From an uncultured Blautia sp. (GTDB lineage Bacteria; Bacillota; Clostridia; Lachnospirales; Lachnospiraceae): a stretch of DNA of 64,000 nt. Location of the stretch: the NCBI GenBank assembly GCA_934364795.1, contig CAKRMK010000010.1, positions 26,866 to 90,865 on the forward strand, in the 5' to 3' direction. Below the pieces are notes generated by a model, which was not told the origin of the DNA, did no database searches, and saw only the letters and a program-made list of their open reading frames with translations. Positions 1-10,035 of the stretch are shown here, in pieces; within the stretch, counting starts at the first letter, position 1, and each line of letters opens with the position of its first letter. A program made the position numbers and the translations under genes.

Positions 1-494
1 CTGTGACTGATCTGGGTGTTACTGCCGTATTTTGCCATGGCACCATCCCGCACCTGCTGGCAAAATTCATCCAGTTTCTTCACCACAAACATTTTTCCCG
101 TTCCAACTTTAAAGGATACAAAAAGTTTATCCTCTTTTTTCTGCAAGCGAGGCATCAGCACCACATTTCCACTGGCCTTTTCCATATTTTCGGTAGAAAC
201 TGACTTTACCCGTTCTTTCTGATAGGCATTTAATAAGGTATTTCCATTCATATCTGTGGCATCTGCAAAATTTCCCTTTTCCAGATAATCCCTTACATAA
301 AATGCAAGTGCAGCCACATACTGACATTTGCTGTTTTCTGCATACCAGCCCCAGGACTTTTTGCGACATTCCGAGCAGTTACATCTGGTATATGTTATTT
401 TCTTATTAGAAAAGACCATCTGCACATAGAACTCACTGTTCCGTTCAATTCCTTTTGCAGCTGCATAACCACGCTTGCACCCTGGCTTGCTGCA
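1..494 (-). pseudogene. SWIM/SNF2-helicase N-terminal fragment, runs off the window
   Basis: On the minus strand one frame is open from about 494 to the left edge. It encodes a Cys-rich segment (CNCSEC, then KCQYVAAL) followed by a stretch ending in LFVSFKVGTGKMFVVKKLDEF. This resembles the N-terminal SWIM zinc finger and SNF2-associated domain of large Lachnospiraceae DEAD/DEAH helicases. The last SWIM ligand is Tyr where His is expected (CxH reads CQY). The frame is closed by TGA at 495-497, and the likely N-terminal continuation (LTIEQIRSGFDAAS) lies in another frame; one extra G in the GGG run near 481-483 would join them. The rest of the gene would lie left of the window. I infer a frameshifted, possibly dead gene; a sequencing error is the alternative. 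Confidence 0.5.
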
Positions 495-497
495 TCA

Positions 498-844
498 AAA
501 CCACTTCTGATCTGTTCAATTGTCAGCTTATTCCTCTGGAATAATGCTTCCCCGGTCTGCATGGTTTGCAGCGGAGCTTTCAGTGATCTTAATATTTTTT
601 CTCCATCAAAATAAGTATAGTTCTCCAGATTTCGCAGATTTTCTTCCAGTGTGTCACTGTTTTCCAGTTGAAACTATTCTGTCTTACCGTCTTTATCTTC
701 TTTTTTTCCCTTGGGCCCCATCTTATCCAGCAACTTCGCCAGTTCATCCGCATGTTTTTTGACACCGTCAAAATGATTATTCATATTTTTATGCTCATAA
801 CGAAATTGAGCCGCATACTTCTGGAGAGGGCTAATTTTTTTCAT
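498..844 (-). pseudogene. Interrupted unknown ORF upstream of the SWIM fragment
   Basis: A 56-codon ORF starts at ATG 844 (MKKISPLQKYAAQFRYEH) and ends at an amber stop, 676-674. The same frame stays open beyond the stop for about 60 more codons (LEENLRNLENYTYFDGEKI) and leads into the apparent start of the SWIM-domain protein. The segment is Lys/Glu-rich and helical in character. I do not recognise the family. The combination of internal TAG and downstream frameshift suggests decay of the whole cluster; a genuine short protein is possible. Confidence 0.3.
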
Positions 845-890
845 AGAAAACACATCCCTGACTTTTCAGCTTTTCCTATATTATATGCAG

Positions 891-1544
891 CTATCTGGCA
901 ATCACCATCTTACAAATAGGATTTCCCATGGAAGAAAATTTCTCTTCATATTCTGTCATCACATTCCCCTTTACCATTTCCTCATCATGGTGAAGGTCAA
1001 ATGTATGCGCCAGAAGCTTCCAGCCAGCCTCCGGAACCTCCTCCAGAGAAAATTCAAACAATTCACGGTTATCTGTTTTAAACTCGATGACGCCATCCTC
1101 TTTCAGGATTTTGTCATAGCGGGCAAGGAATTCACGGGAAGTAAGTCTTCTGGAAGCATGACGGGCCTTGGGCCATGGATCGGAAAAATTCAGATAAATC
1201 TTTGCCACTTCTCCTTTTTCAAAAACTTCCGGAAGAAGTCTGGCATCCATTCGCATAAACATCAGATTAGAAAGGGTCTGGCCCTCCTGGGCGAGAGCTT
1301 CTCTTTTTTGCAATGCACGAAGCAATACACTGTCATACATTTCAATTCCTATATAGTTGATTTCCGGATGAAGTCTTGCCATATCCATAAGGAAACGGCC
1401 CTTTCCCATTCCCACTTCCAGATGGATGGGCTGATTCTCCGGAAAAACCTTGTCCCAGTTCCCTTTATTTTTCTGTGGTTCCTGTATTACATAAACGCTT
1501 TCTTCAATTGCATCCTTTGCACCTGGGATATTTCTAAGTCTCAT
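891..1544 (-). CDS. trmB: tRNA (guanine-N7-)-methyltransferase
   Basis: Makes m7G46 in the variable loop of tRNAs using S-adenosylmethionine. The protein is 217 aa, a normal length. The SAM-binding motif EVGMGKG lies at residues 43-49, and the family signature SDPWPK followed by RHASRR begins near residue 121. The start MRLRNIPGA is typical of the family. An ATG 12 nt upstream (1556) lies directly against the GTGGAGGAATAT ribosome-binding site, so 1544 is preferred. The gene is monocistronic, convergent with the decayed region and divergent from the ATPase operon. No oddities. Confidence 0.92.
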   Translation of the reverse strand: MRLRNIPGAKDAIEESVYVIQEPQKNKGNWDKVFPENQPIHLEVGMGKGRFLMDMARLHPEINYIGIEMYDSVLLRALQKREALAQEGQTLSNLMFMRMDARLLPEVFEKGEVAKIYLNFSDPWPKARHASRRLTSREFLARYDKILKEDGVIEFKTDNRELFEFSLEEVPEAGWKLLAHTFDLHHDEEMVKGNVMTEYEEKFSSMGNPICKMVIAR

Positions 1545-2042
1545 ATATTCCTCCACATTTTCTGTCTGCTATTTTCTTTATAATTTCTGGCTTCTACATT
1601 ATAATCTATTTTCAAAAATACTCTTACAATCTGCTCGTTTCATTTTGCAGTATAATTTCAATTCTCTCCTACTATACATGATTTTCACTGTCACTGCAAC
1701 TGATTCACGGCCTGTTTCTCCGGCTCTTGTGCCATCTGTTACTGTTTACTCTGCTCACAATAACACGCTTCGCGATGCACCAAAATTCTTTCCCATTCCC
1801 ACCCTTTCAGATATTTTTTCCAATTTTCTAAATTTTTCTGTTCCATTCTAGCTTTCTTCCTATTATAGTAAGTACGTATACTCCTCATATCAAATGCATA
1901 TAATAACACTTTCAAGATTGTTAATTATTAGTCAAAATATCTGGAATTGTGTTTGATTTTGGTGAAATTTTTAGTCAAACTTTGGCTGGCTTTTTCGTCA
2001 AAATGGGTGTATCATACTAAAAAATTGAAAAGGAGGGTGGAA
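1545..2042. other. Intergenic spacer between trmB and the V-ATPase operon
   Basis: A 498-bp AT-rich region with no convincing gene. It must contain the divergent promoters. On the plus strand, three similar blocks with GTCAAA (near 1932, 1966 and 1999) precede a weak -10-like CATACT and the GGAGG site of the first ATPase gene. Whether the GTCAAA blocks are operators is unknown. Confidence 0.4.
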
Positions 2043-2363
2043 ATGGAAGAAATAATCGGTAAGTTATCCGAGATAGAGACCACAGCAGAGAGCATCATGA
2101 AAGATGCACTCCAGAAGAAGAAAGCTCTTTCAGCTGAAATGGAAAGGCAGTCTAAAGAATTCGACAACCAGCTGGAAAAACAAACCGAAGAGCAGATTCA
2201 GGAAATCCGCCGTAATCTTGAAGGTGAAAAAGACGCCCGTCTGGCATCCCTGCGTAAAGACACACAGAGTGCCCTGAATGAGCTCGACACCTACTATGCC
2301 AAGAATCACGAACGCCTTTCCAGAGAAATTTTTGAAAAGATCATTCAGGAGGAAGTGATGTAA
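2043..2363 (+). CDS. V-type ATPase peripheral-stalk subunit G/H
   Basis: A 106-aa protein, almost entirely charged heptad-like helix, rich in Glu, Lys and Gln. It fits the G/H (NtpF/AhaH) subunit that pairs with subunit E to form the peripheral stalk linking the catalytic head to the membrane sector. The start ATG 2043 has AGGAGGG about 8 nt upstream; longer in-frame starts lack a site. Its stop overlaps the next start (TAATG), so translation is coupled to subunit C. Identification rests on coiled-coil character and first position in the operon, because this subunit is poorly conserved. Confidence 0.8.
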   Translation: MEEIIGKLSEIETTAESIMKDALQKKKALSAEMERQSKEFDNQLEKQTEEQIQEIRRNLEGEKDARLASLRKDTQSALNELDTYYAKNHERLSREIFEKIIQEEVM

Positions 2364-3406
2364 TGGGAAGCGTTCTTTCCTACAGCGGAGTTTCCACGAA
2401 AATACGGGCTATGTCAAGCCATCTGGTCACAGATGAACAGCTTCAGGAAATCGTCCATTTTTCCGACGTTTCCCAGGTAGCTGCCTATTTAAAGAAAACC
2501 CCGGAATATGCGAAAGCCTGGTCCGACCTTGACGAGAACAATCTTCACCGAGGCCAGATCGAGAAACTTCTGAAGAAATCCATTTTTGGAAATTTTTCCC
2601 GCATATACAATTTTGCAAATAAAGAACAGCGTAAATTTCTTGCACTTTATTCCAAGCGCTATGAGATCCGCGTTCTGAAAGAGATTCTTACCAATCTCTT
2701 TGACCACAGAAGCACTGATCCTGTGGATATGAGTCCTTACCGCGACTTTTTCCTGCATCACTCCAAGCTGGACCTGGACAGACTGGCCACAGCTGGAAAC
2801 ATGGAAGAATTTATGAATGCCCTGAAGGGAAATGAGTTTTACACTCCGCTTCAGCGCGTATATGAGAACGGCAATGGGCTTTTATTTGATTATGGAATGG
2901 CTCTTGATCTTTATTATTTCAATCAGATCTGGAGTGTCCGCAAAAAGCTGTTCAAAGGAAATGACCTGGACGAGATCACCAAGGCATACGGCGAAAAATT
3001 TGATATGCTGAATCTTCAGTTTATCCTAAGATCCAAGCGTTATTACAAAATGGAGCCGGCTGCCGTCTATGCACAGCTCATTCCTATGAATTATAAACTA
3101 AAGAAAGAAGAAATCACAGCCATGGTAGAAGCCACCAGCAGTGAAGAAGGCCAGCAGATTTTTAACCGTACCTGGTACGGACGGAAATATCAGCAGCTGA
3201 ACCTGATCTCCCTGGAGGAGCTTTACAACACCATGCTCCGTACGGTACTGGAAAAAGAAGCCCGCAAGGATCCTTATTCCGTAGCTGTCCTGTATTCTTA
3301 TCTTTACCACAAAGAACATGAGGTAAACCGCCTTACCATCGCACTGGAATGCGTCCGCTACCAGGTTGATCCGGATGAGGCAATGCGTTATGTTCACAAC
3401 AATTAG
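2363..3406 (+). CDS. ntpC: V-type ATPase subunit C (central-stalk funnel)
   Basis: A 347-aa homologue of the V/A-ATPase C (d) subunit, which sits on the rotor ring and docks the central shaft. It is soluble and helical. The N-terminus (SYSGVSTKIRAMSSHL) and the later FDYGMALDLYYFNQIWSV region fit the family. It starts inside the stop codon of the G/H gene. In Enterococcus hirae ntp, C follows E; here it precedes subunit I, a difference in gene order. Confidence 0.88.
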   Translation: MGSVLSYSGVSTKIRAMSSHLVTDEQLQEIVHFSDVSQVAAYLKKTPEYAKAWSDLDENNLHRGQIEKLLKKSIFGNFSRIYNFANKEQRKFLALYSKRYEIRVLKEILTNLFDHRSTDPVDMSPYRDFFLHHSKLDLDRLATAGNMEEFMNALKGNEFYTPLQRVYENGNGLLFDYGMALDLYYFNQIWSVRKKLFKGNDLDEITKAYGEKFDMLNLQFILRSKRYYKMEPAAVYAQLIPMNYKLKKEEITAMVEATSSEEGQQIFNRTWYGRKYQQLNLISLEELYNTMLRTVLEKEARKDPYSVAVLYSYLYHKEHEVNRLTIALECVRYQVDPDEAMRYVHNN

Positions 3407-3424
3407 TAACCCGGAGGTAGCAAT

Positions 3425-5398
3425 GTGATTGAAAAAATGAAATTCGTCAGCATTACCGGGCCCAAGACGGATATTGACAGAGTGGTAAACACCTATCTTG
3501 GTCAGTATGAGATCCATCTGGAAAATGCTCTCACCGAGCTTACCGATGTAAAGAATCTCTCCCCGTACCTGGAAATCAATCCTTATAAAGAATCCTTAAG
3601 CACCATCGGAAGCTTTTATGAGGAATTGGAAAACCCGGAACAGGTTTCTGTTAAAAACCTATCAATCCAGAAAGCTCTTTCTCTTGTAAAGCAGATCAAA
3701 GAAGAAGCGGACACTCTTACCGCCACACGTAAAGAGCTGGAAGAGAAATATGATACCCTCACCGAGGCACTTCGTATTATCTATCCTTTCCGAAACGTAA
3801 ACTTTGATATGCCATCCATCCTGAAAATGCGTTTTATCCATTATCGCTTCGGACGGATTGAGAAAGATTATTTTGAGAAATTCAAAAAGTATATTTACGA
3901 CAATCTGGACACAATTTTCATTAAATGCGATGAAGACGAGCGTTATGTCTATGGGATATACTTCGTACCTGCCCATGAGGCACAGAAGATCCATGCCGTA
4001 TACTCTACCATGCATTTTGAGAAAATTTACGTTCCCAACCAGTATGAAGGAACTGCCAAAGATGCCTATGCAGCTCTTCAGGCAGCATACAAAAAGAACG
4101 TTGCCGATCTTGACGCTAATAAAGCAGCAAGAAAAGCCTTCCTTAAGAAATATGCGTCCGACATTGTTTCCACAAAGCACACCCTGTCCCAGTTTTCCAG
4201 AAACTTTGACATCCGTAAGCTGGCAGCCTGCACACATGGAGACAACAATGCAGAACATCCAGATCCCAATTACAAGCCAAAGGAACCGTTTTACATTCTC
4301 TGTGGCTGGATGACTGACAAAGAAGCGCACTCTTTCCAGTCTGATATTTCCGGAGATCCCCGTATTTTCTGCCTTGTAGAAGAGGACGACCAGGAAGATG
4401 TCCACAAGACACCTCCTACCAAACTGAAAAACCCGAAGCTTTTCAAACCTTTTGAAATGTACACCAAAATGTACGGACTTCCCGCATATGGCGAAATGGA
4501 CCCCACCTGGTTCATTGCACTTACCTATTCCTTTATTTTCGGCGCCATGTTCGGTGATGTAGGACAGGGACTGATACTGCTGATCGGAGGATTTCTTCTT
4601 TATAAGATCAAACATATCGACCTTGCCGGAATTATCAGCTGTGCTGGTATTTTCTCTACATTCTTTGGATTTATGTTCGGAAGCGTGTTTGGATTCGAAG
4701 ATATTTTAGAGCCCATATGGCTGCGTCCAATGGATGCCATGATGGATGTACCTTTTATCGGAAAACTGAATACCGTATTTATCATTGCTATCGGCTTTGG
4801 TATGGGAATCATCCTTATCTGTATGGTCTTTAACATCATCAATTCCTTCCATGCCAAAGATGTGGAAAAAACATGGTTTGATACAAACTCTGTTGCAGGA
4901 CTTGTTTTCTACGGTTCCGCAGTTGCAGTTATCGCATTATTCATGACTGGCAAAAAGCTTCCAGGCAGTATTGTTCTGTGTGTAATGTTCCTGGTTCCGC
5001 TGCTTGTCATGTTCCTGAAGGAGCCTCTTACCAACCTTGTGGAAAAGAAACCACAGCTTGTAGAGGGCGGCGCAGGAATGTTTGTTGTACAGGGATTCTT
5101 CGAAATGTTTGAAGTGCTCCTGAGCTATTTTTCCAACACCCTTTCTTTCGTCCGTATCGGTGCTTATGCAGTCAGCCATGCAGCAATGATGCAGGTTGTA
5201 CTTATGCTTGCCGGTGCTGAAAACGGAAGCCCCAACTGGGTTGTTATCGTTCTTGGTAATATTTTTGTCTGCTGTCTGGAAGGTCTGATCGTAGGTATCC
5301 AGGTATTAAGACTTGAGTATTACGAAATCTTCAGCCGTTTCTACAAAGGAAGCGGAAGAAAATTTGAGCCATTCCGTTCTGATGCGGAGGCAAAATAA
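3425..5398 (+). CDS. ntpI: V-type ATPase subunit I (membrane stator, a-subunit)
   Basis: A 657-aa membrane stator that carries the ion half-channels. The N-terminal ~330 residues are soluble and partly coiled coil, binding the peripheral stalks. The C-terminal half has about seven to eight hydrophobic segments, with family motifs such as the FGAMFGDVGQGLILL and SFVRIGAYAVSHAAM regions; the latter includes the conserved channel Arg. GTG 3425 is the best start, 7 nt after CCGGAGG. An ATG at 3423 runs straight into TGA, and the next in-frame ATG is at 3437. The gene is followed by an 84-bp repeat before the K subunit. Confidence 0.93.
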   Translation: MIEKMKFVSITGPKTDIDRVVNTYLGQYEIHLENALTELTDVKNLSPYLEINPYKESLSTIGSFYEELENPEQVSVKNLSIQKALSLVKQIKEEADTLTATRKELEEKYDTLTEALRIIYPFRNVNFDMPSILKMRFIHYRFGRIEKDYFEKFKKYIYDNLDTIFIKCDEDERYVYGIYFVPAHEAQKIHAVYSTMHFEKIYVPNQYEGTAKDAYAALQAAYKKNVADLDANKAARKAFLKKYASDIVSTKHTLSQFSRNFDIRKLAACTHGDNNAEHPDPNYKPKEPFYILCGWMTDKEAHSFQSDISGDPRIFCLVEEDDQEDVHKTPPTKLKNPKLFKPFEMYTKMYGLPAYGEMDPTWFIALTYSFIFGAMFGDVGQGLILLIGGFLLYKIKHIDLAGIISCAGIFSTFFGFMFGSVFGFEDILEPIWLRPMDAMMDVPFIGKLNTVFIIAIGFGMGIILICMVFNIINSFHAKDVEKTWFDTNSVAGLVFYGSAVAVIALFMTGKKLPGSIVLCVMFLVPLLVMFLKEPLTNLVEKKPQLVEGGAGMFVVQGFFEMFEVLLSYFSNTLSFVRIGAYAVSHAAMMQVVLMLAGAENGSPNWVVIVLGNIFVCCLEGLIVGIQVLRLEYYEIFSRFYKGSGRKFEPFRSDAEAK

Positions 5399-5405
5399 AA
5401 CAATA

Positions 5406-5489
5406 TGAAGTCAGGGTCAAAAAGTATTTTGCCCCTAACATAATATCTACGAATTGCTCCGCTGCAAAGCAGCTCCCGCAATTCTCGAA
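5406..5489 (+). repeat. Dispersed two-hairpin repeat, copy 1
   Basis: An 84-bp segment between ntpI and ntpK that recurs in reverse orientation at 28689-28774 with about 85% identity by eye. It has two potential hairpins: AGGGTCAAAA with TTTTGCCCCT (one mismatch), then GAATTGC-tcc-GCTGC-AAA-GCAGC-tccc-GCAATTC. It ends just before the Shine-Dalgarno site of ntpK, so in mRNA it lies within the operon. It could be a small interspersed element that has become an mRNA-processing or expression-balancing structure. Confidence 0.75.
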
Positions 5490-5508
5490 CATGAGGAGGT
5501 CAATTATC

Positions 5509-5940
5509 ATGACAGTTATGACACAGATTATTTTAGCAGTAGCGCTTGTATTAAGCATTATCGTTCCATTTGGTTATTATTTCATCGGCGAGAAGAGCCG
5601 TGGACGTTACAAAACAACAATCGCAACAAACGCATTTTTCTTCTTTGGTACCATGTTAGTAGCAGCAATGGTTATGTTTGCAGGAAGCTCTTCTGTACAG
5701 GCTGCAACAAGCGCTGATGCAGGTATTGCAACAGGTCTTGGATATATCGCAGCAGCTCTTGTTACAGGTCTTTCCTGTATCGGTGGTGGTATTGCCGTAG
5801 CCAGTGCGGCAAGTGCAGCTCTTGGTGCAATCAGCGAGGATCAGAGCATTCTTGGTAAATCTCTTATCTTCGTAGGTCTTGCCGAAGGTGTTGCTCTTTA
5901 CGGTCTGATCATTTCCTTCATGATCATCGGTAAATTATAA
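5509..5940 (+). CDS. ntpK: V-type ATPase proteolipid subunit K (rotor ring)
   Basis: A 143-aa very hydrophobic protein with four predicted membrane helices, the double-hairpin form of the c-ring subunit. The ion-binding carboxylate is Glu126 in FVGLAEGVALYG on helix 4; the first hairpin has no matching acid, as is usual for V-type K subunits. ATG 5509 follows GAGGAGGT at good spacing. An ATG at 5491 lies within that ribosome-binding site. The sequence does not by itself settle whether H+ or Na+ is pumped. Confidence 0.93.
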   Translation: MTVMTQIILAVALVLSIIVPFGYYFIGEKSRGRYKTTIATNAFFFFGTMLVAAMVMFAGSSSVQAATSADAGIATGLGYIAAALVTGLSCIGGGIAVASAASAALGAISEDQSILGKSLIFVGLAEGVALYGLIISFMIIGKL

Positions 5941-5942
5941 TT

Positions 5943-6251
5943 ATGAAAATGTTTTTGATCAGTGACAACATCGATACCTGCACAGGGATGAGACTGGCAG
6001 GTGTGGAAGGCGTTGTAGTCCATGAGCGTGACGAACTGAAGGACGCTCTGGAAAAAGCGATCGCCAACAAAGAAATCGGGATCCTTCTCCTGACCGAGAA
6101 ATTCGGCCGGGAGTTTCCCCAGATCGTGGACGATGTAAAGCTGAACCATAAAACGCCTTTGATCATCGAAATCCCTGACAGGCATGGTACAGGCCGTGGG
6201 CCTGATTTTATCACTTCATATGTGAATGAAGCCATTGGCTTAAAGTTATAG
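5943..6251 (+). CDS. V-type ATPase subunit F
   Basis: A 102-aa central-stalk subunit (NtpG of E. hirae, AtpF of archaea) that binds subunit D and influences rotation. The pattern MKMFLISDNIDTCTGMRLAGVEG, an ILLLTEKFG block and PLIIEIPDR match the family's alternating beta-alpha fold. It begins 2 nt after the K stop with no clear Shine-Dalgarno site, so it is probably translated by coupling. Confidence 0.9.
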   Translation: MKMFLISDNIDTCTGMRLAGVEGVVVHERDELKDALEKAIANKEIGILLLTEKFGREFPQIVDDVKLNHKTPLIIEIPDRHGTGRGPDFITSYVNEAIGLKL

Positions 6252-6268
6252 GCAGGAGAAGACCAAGC

Positions 6269-6856
6269 ATGACAATTGAAGAAAAACTGCAGCATTTCTA
6301 CGATACTTCCATAGCGGAAGCCCAGACAGAAGCACAAAATGAGCTTGACGCACACAAGAAGAATCTGGATGAAATGCTTGAAAAGCATAAAGAATCAAGA
6401 AAATTGGATGCACAGGCACAAATCAAAGCCGAAACAGAAAACGCTACCCGCGAAGTAAACAAAGCTCTTTCTGCAGAGCAGCTTACTTTAAGACGGGACT
6501 GGACATCCAAACAGAATGAGCTTAGAAATGAGCTTTTTGTAGAAGTAAAAAATCTTCTGGAGGACTTTATGGGAACTCCTGAATACCAGGATTACCTTTG
6601 TACAAAGATCCAGAAAGCAAGAGAATTCGCCGGAAATGATGAAATTTTCATTTATCTTTCCCCGGAGGATTCCACTTTACAGCACTCCATTGTTGCAAAA
6701 ACAGGATTCGCTGTCAGTATTTCCGATGAACCTTTTATGGGCGGCATCAAAGCTACAATCCCGGCTAAGAATATCCTGATCGACAATTCTTTCCTGGGTG
6801 CTTACGAAACAATGAAAAAAGAATTCAAATTCAACGGAGGGCCAAGCCATGAGTAA
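6269..6856 (+). CDS. ntpE: V-type ATPase subunit E (peripheral stalk)
   Basis: A 195-aa protein. The N-terminal ~100 residues form a long charged helix and the C-terminal ~90 residues a mixed domain containing GGIKATIPAKNILIDNSF, as in NtpE. It pairs with the G/H subunit encoded first in the operon. GCAGGAG lies upstream of ATG 6269. The 3' end overlaps the A-subunit start by 8 nt, a typical coupling arrangement. Confidence 0.88.
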   Translation: MTIEEKLQHFYDTSIAEAQTEAQNELDAHKKNLDEMLEKHKESRKLDAQAQIKAETENATREVNKALSAEQLTLRRDWTSKQNELRNELFVEVKNLLEDFMGTPEYQDYLCTKIQKAREFAGNDEIFIYLSPEDSTLQHSIVAKTGFAVSISDEPFMGGIKATIPAKNILIDNSFLGAYETMKKEFKFNGGPSHE

Positions 6857-8618
6857 AACAGGTATTATCTACGGTGTTAACGGTCCTGTTATCTACCTGA
6901 AGGGTGATCCCGGATTTAAGATTTCCGAGATGGTTTATGTTGGACCTGAGAAACTGGTAGGTGAGGTCATTGGTCTGAAAAAGGGCATGACCACTGTACA
7001 GGTTTTCGAGGAAACAACAGGCCTGAAGCCAGGTGAAACCGTAACAGGAACAGGCGATGCCATTTCCGTTCTTCTTGGACCTGGAATCATCCATAACATT
7101 TTCGATGGTATCCAGCGTCCACTGGAGGAGATTGCAAAATCCTCCGGTAAATATATTTCCCGTGGTGTCAGTGTAGATTCCCTTGACACCTCCAAGAAAT
7201 GGGACGTTCATGTAACTGTAAAAGTTGGAGATATGGTAAGCGCAGGAATCATCATTGCCGAGACACAGGAAACCGCTTCTATTCTTCACAAATCCATGGT
7301 TCCTCCTACAATCGGAGAAGCCGAAGTTATCAAAGTTGTACCGGATGGTGCTTACACCATTCTTGACCCAATCGTAACAGTCCGCCTTTCTGACGGCAGC
7401 GAGCGTGATATTGCCCTTGCACAGAAATGGCCGATCCGTGTTCCAAGACCAACCTACAAACGTTTCCCAGCAAGCGTTCCCCTTGTAACAGGACAGCGTA
7501 TTCTTGATACTCTTTTCCCAATTGCAAAAGGTGGTACTGCTGCAATCCCGGGAGGTTTCGGTACCGGAAAAACCATGACACAGCACCAGATTGCAAAATG
7601 GTCTGACGCAGATATCATTATCTATATCGGATGTGGTGAGCGTGGAAACGAAATGACACAGGTTCTTGAGGACTTCAGTAAACTGATTGACCCGAAATCA
7701 GGAAACCTGATGATGGACCGTACCACACTGATTGCCAACACATCCAACATGCCGGTTGCAGCCCGTGAGGCTTCTATTTACACCGGTGTAACACTTGCAG
7801 AATATTACCGTGACATGGGTTATGACGTAGCTATCATGGCAGACTCCACATCCCGTTGGGCAGAGGCTCTCCGTGAGTTATCCGGACGTCTTGAGGAAAT
7901 GCCTGCAGAGGAAGGTTTCCCTGCTTACCTGGCTTCCAAGCTTTCTGCTTTCTATGAGAGAGCCGGCATGATGCAGAACTTAAACGGAACAGAAGGTTCT
8001 GTTTCCATTATCGGAGCTGTTTCCCCACAGGGTGGTGACTTCTCCGAGCCAGTTACACAAAACACCAAGCGTTTTGTCCGCTGCTTCTGGGGACTGGATA
8101 AATCCCTTGCTTATGCCCGTCACTTCCCTGCTATCCACTGGCTGACCAGCTACAGTGAATATCTTGAGGACTTAAGCCCATGGTACAGAGACAATGTATC
8201 TCCTAAATTTGTAAGTGACCGTAACCAGCTTATGGCAATCCTGAACCAGGAAAGTTCTTTGATGGAAATTGTTAAGCTGATCGGTAGCGACGTTCTTCCT
8301 GATGACCAGAAGCTGACTCTGGAAATCGCAAGGGTTATCCGTCTTGGATTCCTTCAGCAGAACGCATTCCATGCAGATGATACCTGTGTTCCTATGAGCA
8401 AACAGTTTAACATGATGGAAATTATCCTTTACCTTTACGAGAAATGCCGTTCCCTTGTAAATCAGGGCATGCCTGTTTCCGTACTGAAAGAGGACAACAT
8501 TTTCGAGCGTGTTATTTCCATCAAATATGATGTTCCAAATGACAAACCGGAGATGTTTGACCAGTATAAGGCTGACATCGACAGATTTTATGATAACGTA
8601 CTAGAGAGAAACGGCTGA
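6849..8618 (+). CDS. ntpA: V-type ATPase catalytic subunit A
   Basis: A 589-aa catalytic ATP-hydrolysing subunit, full length. The Walker A motif GGFGTGKT lies at residues 235-242, followed by [11 protein letters not shown], the catalytic-Glu region. The non-homologous insertion typical of A subunits is present before the P-loop (about residues 110-190). The Walker B area ([18 protein letters not shown]) and the [12 protein letters not shown]-terminal region are intact. The A3B3 head forms with the downstream B gene, 18 nt away. Confidence 0.97.
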   Translation: MSKTGIIYGVNGPVIYLKGDPGFKISEMVYVGPEKLVGEVIGLKKGMTTVQVFEETTGLKPGETVTGTGDAISVLLGPGIIHNIFDGIQRPLEEIAKSSGKYISRGVSVDSLDTSKKWDVHVTVKVGDMVSAGIIIAETQETASILHKSMVPPTIGEAEVIKVVPDGAYTILDPIVTVRLSDGSERDIALAQKWPIRVPRPTYKRFPASVPLVTGQRILDTLFPIAKGGTAAIPGGFGTGKTMTQHQIAKWSDADIIIYIGCGERGNEMTQVLEDFSKLIDPKSGNLMMDRTTLIANTSNMPVAAREASIYTGVTLAEYYRDMGYDVAIMADSTSRWAEALRELSGRLEEMPAEEGFPAYLASKLSAFYERAGMMQNLNGTEGSVSIIGAVSPQGGDFSEPVTQNTKRFVRCFWGLDKSLAYARHFPAIHWLTSYSEYLEDLSPWYRDNVSPKFVSDRNQLMAILNQESSLMEIVKLIGSDVLPDDQKLTLEIARVIRLGFLQQNAFHADDTCVPMSKQFNMMEIILYLYEKCRSLVNQGMPVSVLKEDNIFERVISIKYDVPNDKPEMFDQYKADIDRFYDNVLERNG

Positions 8619-8636
8619 TAGGGAGGTAAGTTTTTT

Positions 8637-10019
8637 ATGGCAATCGAATATTTAGGCCTTAGTGAAATAAACGGCCCTCTTGTGGTTCTGGAAGGCGTAA
8701 AAAATGCTTCCTATGAAGAAATCGTCTCCTTCCGTATGGATGACGGAACCGAAAAACTTGGCCGTATCATTGAAATATACGAAGACAAAGCAGTTATCCA
8801 GGTTTTCGAGGGCACAGACAATATGTCCCTTGGAAACACTCATACACGACTTAGCGGTCATCCTATGGAAATCGGGCTTTCCCCTGAAATCCTGGGACGT
8901 ACCTTTAACGGTATCGGACAGCCAATTGATGGTCTTGGCGAAATCACTCCTGAAGTCAGCCTGAACATCAATGGTCTTCCGCTGAACCCGGTAACCCGTG
9001 AGTATCCGCGAAACTACATCAATACCGGTATTTCCGCAATTGATGGTCTTACTACACTGATCCGTGGACAGAAGCTTCCGATTTTCTCTGGAAACGGTCT
9101 GCCTCATGACAAGCTGGCTGCACAGATCGTGCGTCAGGCTTCCCTGGGTGCTGACTCCGATGAGAATTTCGCTATTGTATTTGCTGCCATGGGTGTTAAA
9201 TACGATGTTGCAGAGTTCTTCCGCAGAACATTCGAGGAAAGTGGTGCTTCTGACCACGTTGTAATGTTCCTGAACCTTGCAAATGACCCTACAGTTGAGC
9301 GTCTTCTGACTCCGAAGATTGCACTGACTGCTGCAGAGTACCTTGCTTTTGAAAAAGGTATGCACATTCTGGTTATCCTTACAGATATCACCTCTTTCTG
9401 CGAGGCTATGCGTGAGGTTTCCTCTTCCAAGGGTGAGATTCCTTCCCGTAAAGGTTATCCTGGATACCTTTACAGTGAGCTTGCTACTTTGTATGAGCGT
9501 GCAGGTATTGTTGCAGGCGGTACCGGTTCTGTTACACAGATCCCGATCCTGACCATGCCAAACGATGATATTACCCATCCTATTCCTGACCTTACCGGTT
9601 ATATTACAGAGGGACAGATCGTTCTTGACAGACAGCTTCATGGACAGGGTATTTACCCGCCGATCAATGTTCTGCCGTCTCTTTCCCGTCTGATGAAGGA
9701 TGGTATTGGTGAAGGCTTCACAAGAGCTGACCACCAGGATGTTGCGAACCAGCTTTTCTCCTGCTATGCAAAGGTTGGAGACGCCAGAGCACTTGCTTCT
9801 GTTATCGGTGAGGATGAGCTTTCTCCTCTGGATAAGAAGTATCTGGAATTTGGTAAGGCTTTCGAATCTGAATTCGTAGGCCAGACCGATACAGAAAACA
9901 GAAGTATTATTGATACTCTTAACAAAGGCTGGGAGCTTCTTGGCATGCTTCCTAAGGAAGAACTTGACCGAATTGATACGAAGATCCTGGATCAGTATTA
10001 TCACGAAACGACTAAATAA
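8637..10019 (+). CDS. ntpB: V-type ATPase regulatory subunit B
   Basis: A 460-aa nucleotide-binding but non-catalytic partner of subunit A. It lacks a Walker A motif; the equivalent place reads [15 protein letters not shown], as normal for B subunits. The [23 protein letters not shown] region and the [14 protein letters not shown] segment are characteristic. GGGAGGT precedes the ATG. No sign of decay. Confidence 0.96.
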   Translation: MAIEYLGLSEINGPLVVLEGVKNASYEEIVSFRMDDGTEKLGRIIEIYEDKAVIQVFEGTDNMSLGNTHTRLSGHPMEIGLSPEILGRTFNGIGQPIDGLGEITPEVSLNINGLPLNPVTREYPRNYINTGISAIDGLTTLIRGQKLPIFSGNGLPHDKLAAQIVRQASLGADSDENFAIVFAAMGVKYDVAEFFRRTFEESGASDHVVMFLNLANDPTVERLLTPKIALTAAEYLAFEKGMHILVILTDITSFCEAMREVSSSKGEIPSRKGYPGYLYSELATLYERAGIVAGGTGSVTQIPILTMPNDDITHPIPDLTGYITEGQIVLDRQLHGQGIYPPINVLPSLSRLMKDGIGEGFTRADHQDVANQLFSCYAKVGDARALASVIGEDELSPLDKKYLEFGKAFESEFVGQTDTENRSIIDTLNKGWELLGMLPKEELDRIDTKILDQYYHETTK

Positions 10020-10035
10020 AGAGTGAGGTGATTAA

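Noticed and set aside
885..1583. Long plus-strand ORF of 232 codons opposite trmB
   Set aside because: It is antisense to a clearly conserved tRNA methyltransferase, has no ribosome-binding site and no recognisable domain.
8652..10004. 450-codon minus-strand ORF across ntpB
   Set aside because: Antisense shadow of the conserved B subunit; composition (Cys/Asn/Ser-rich) is not protein-like.
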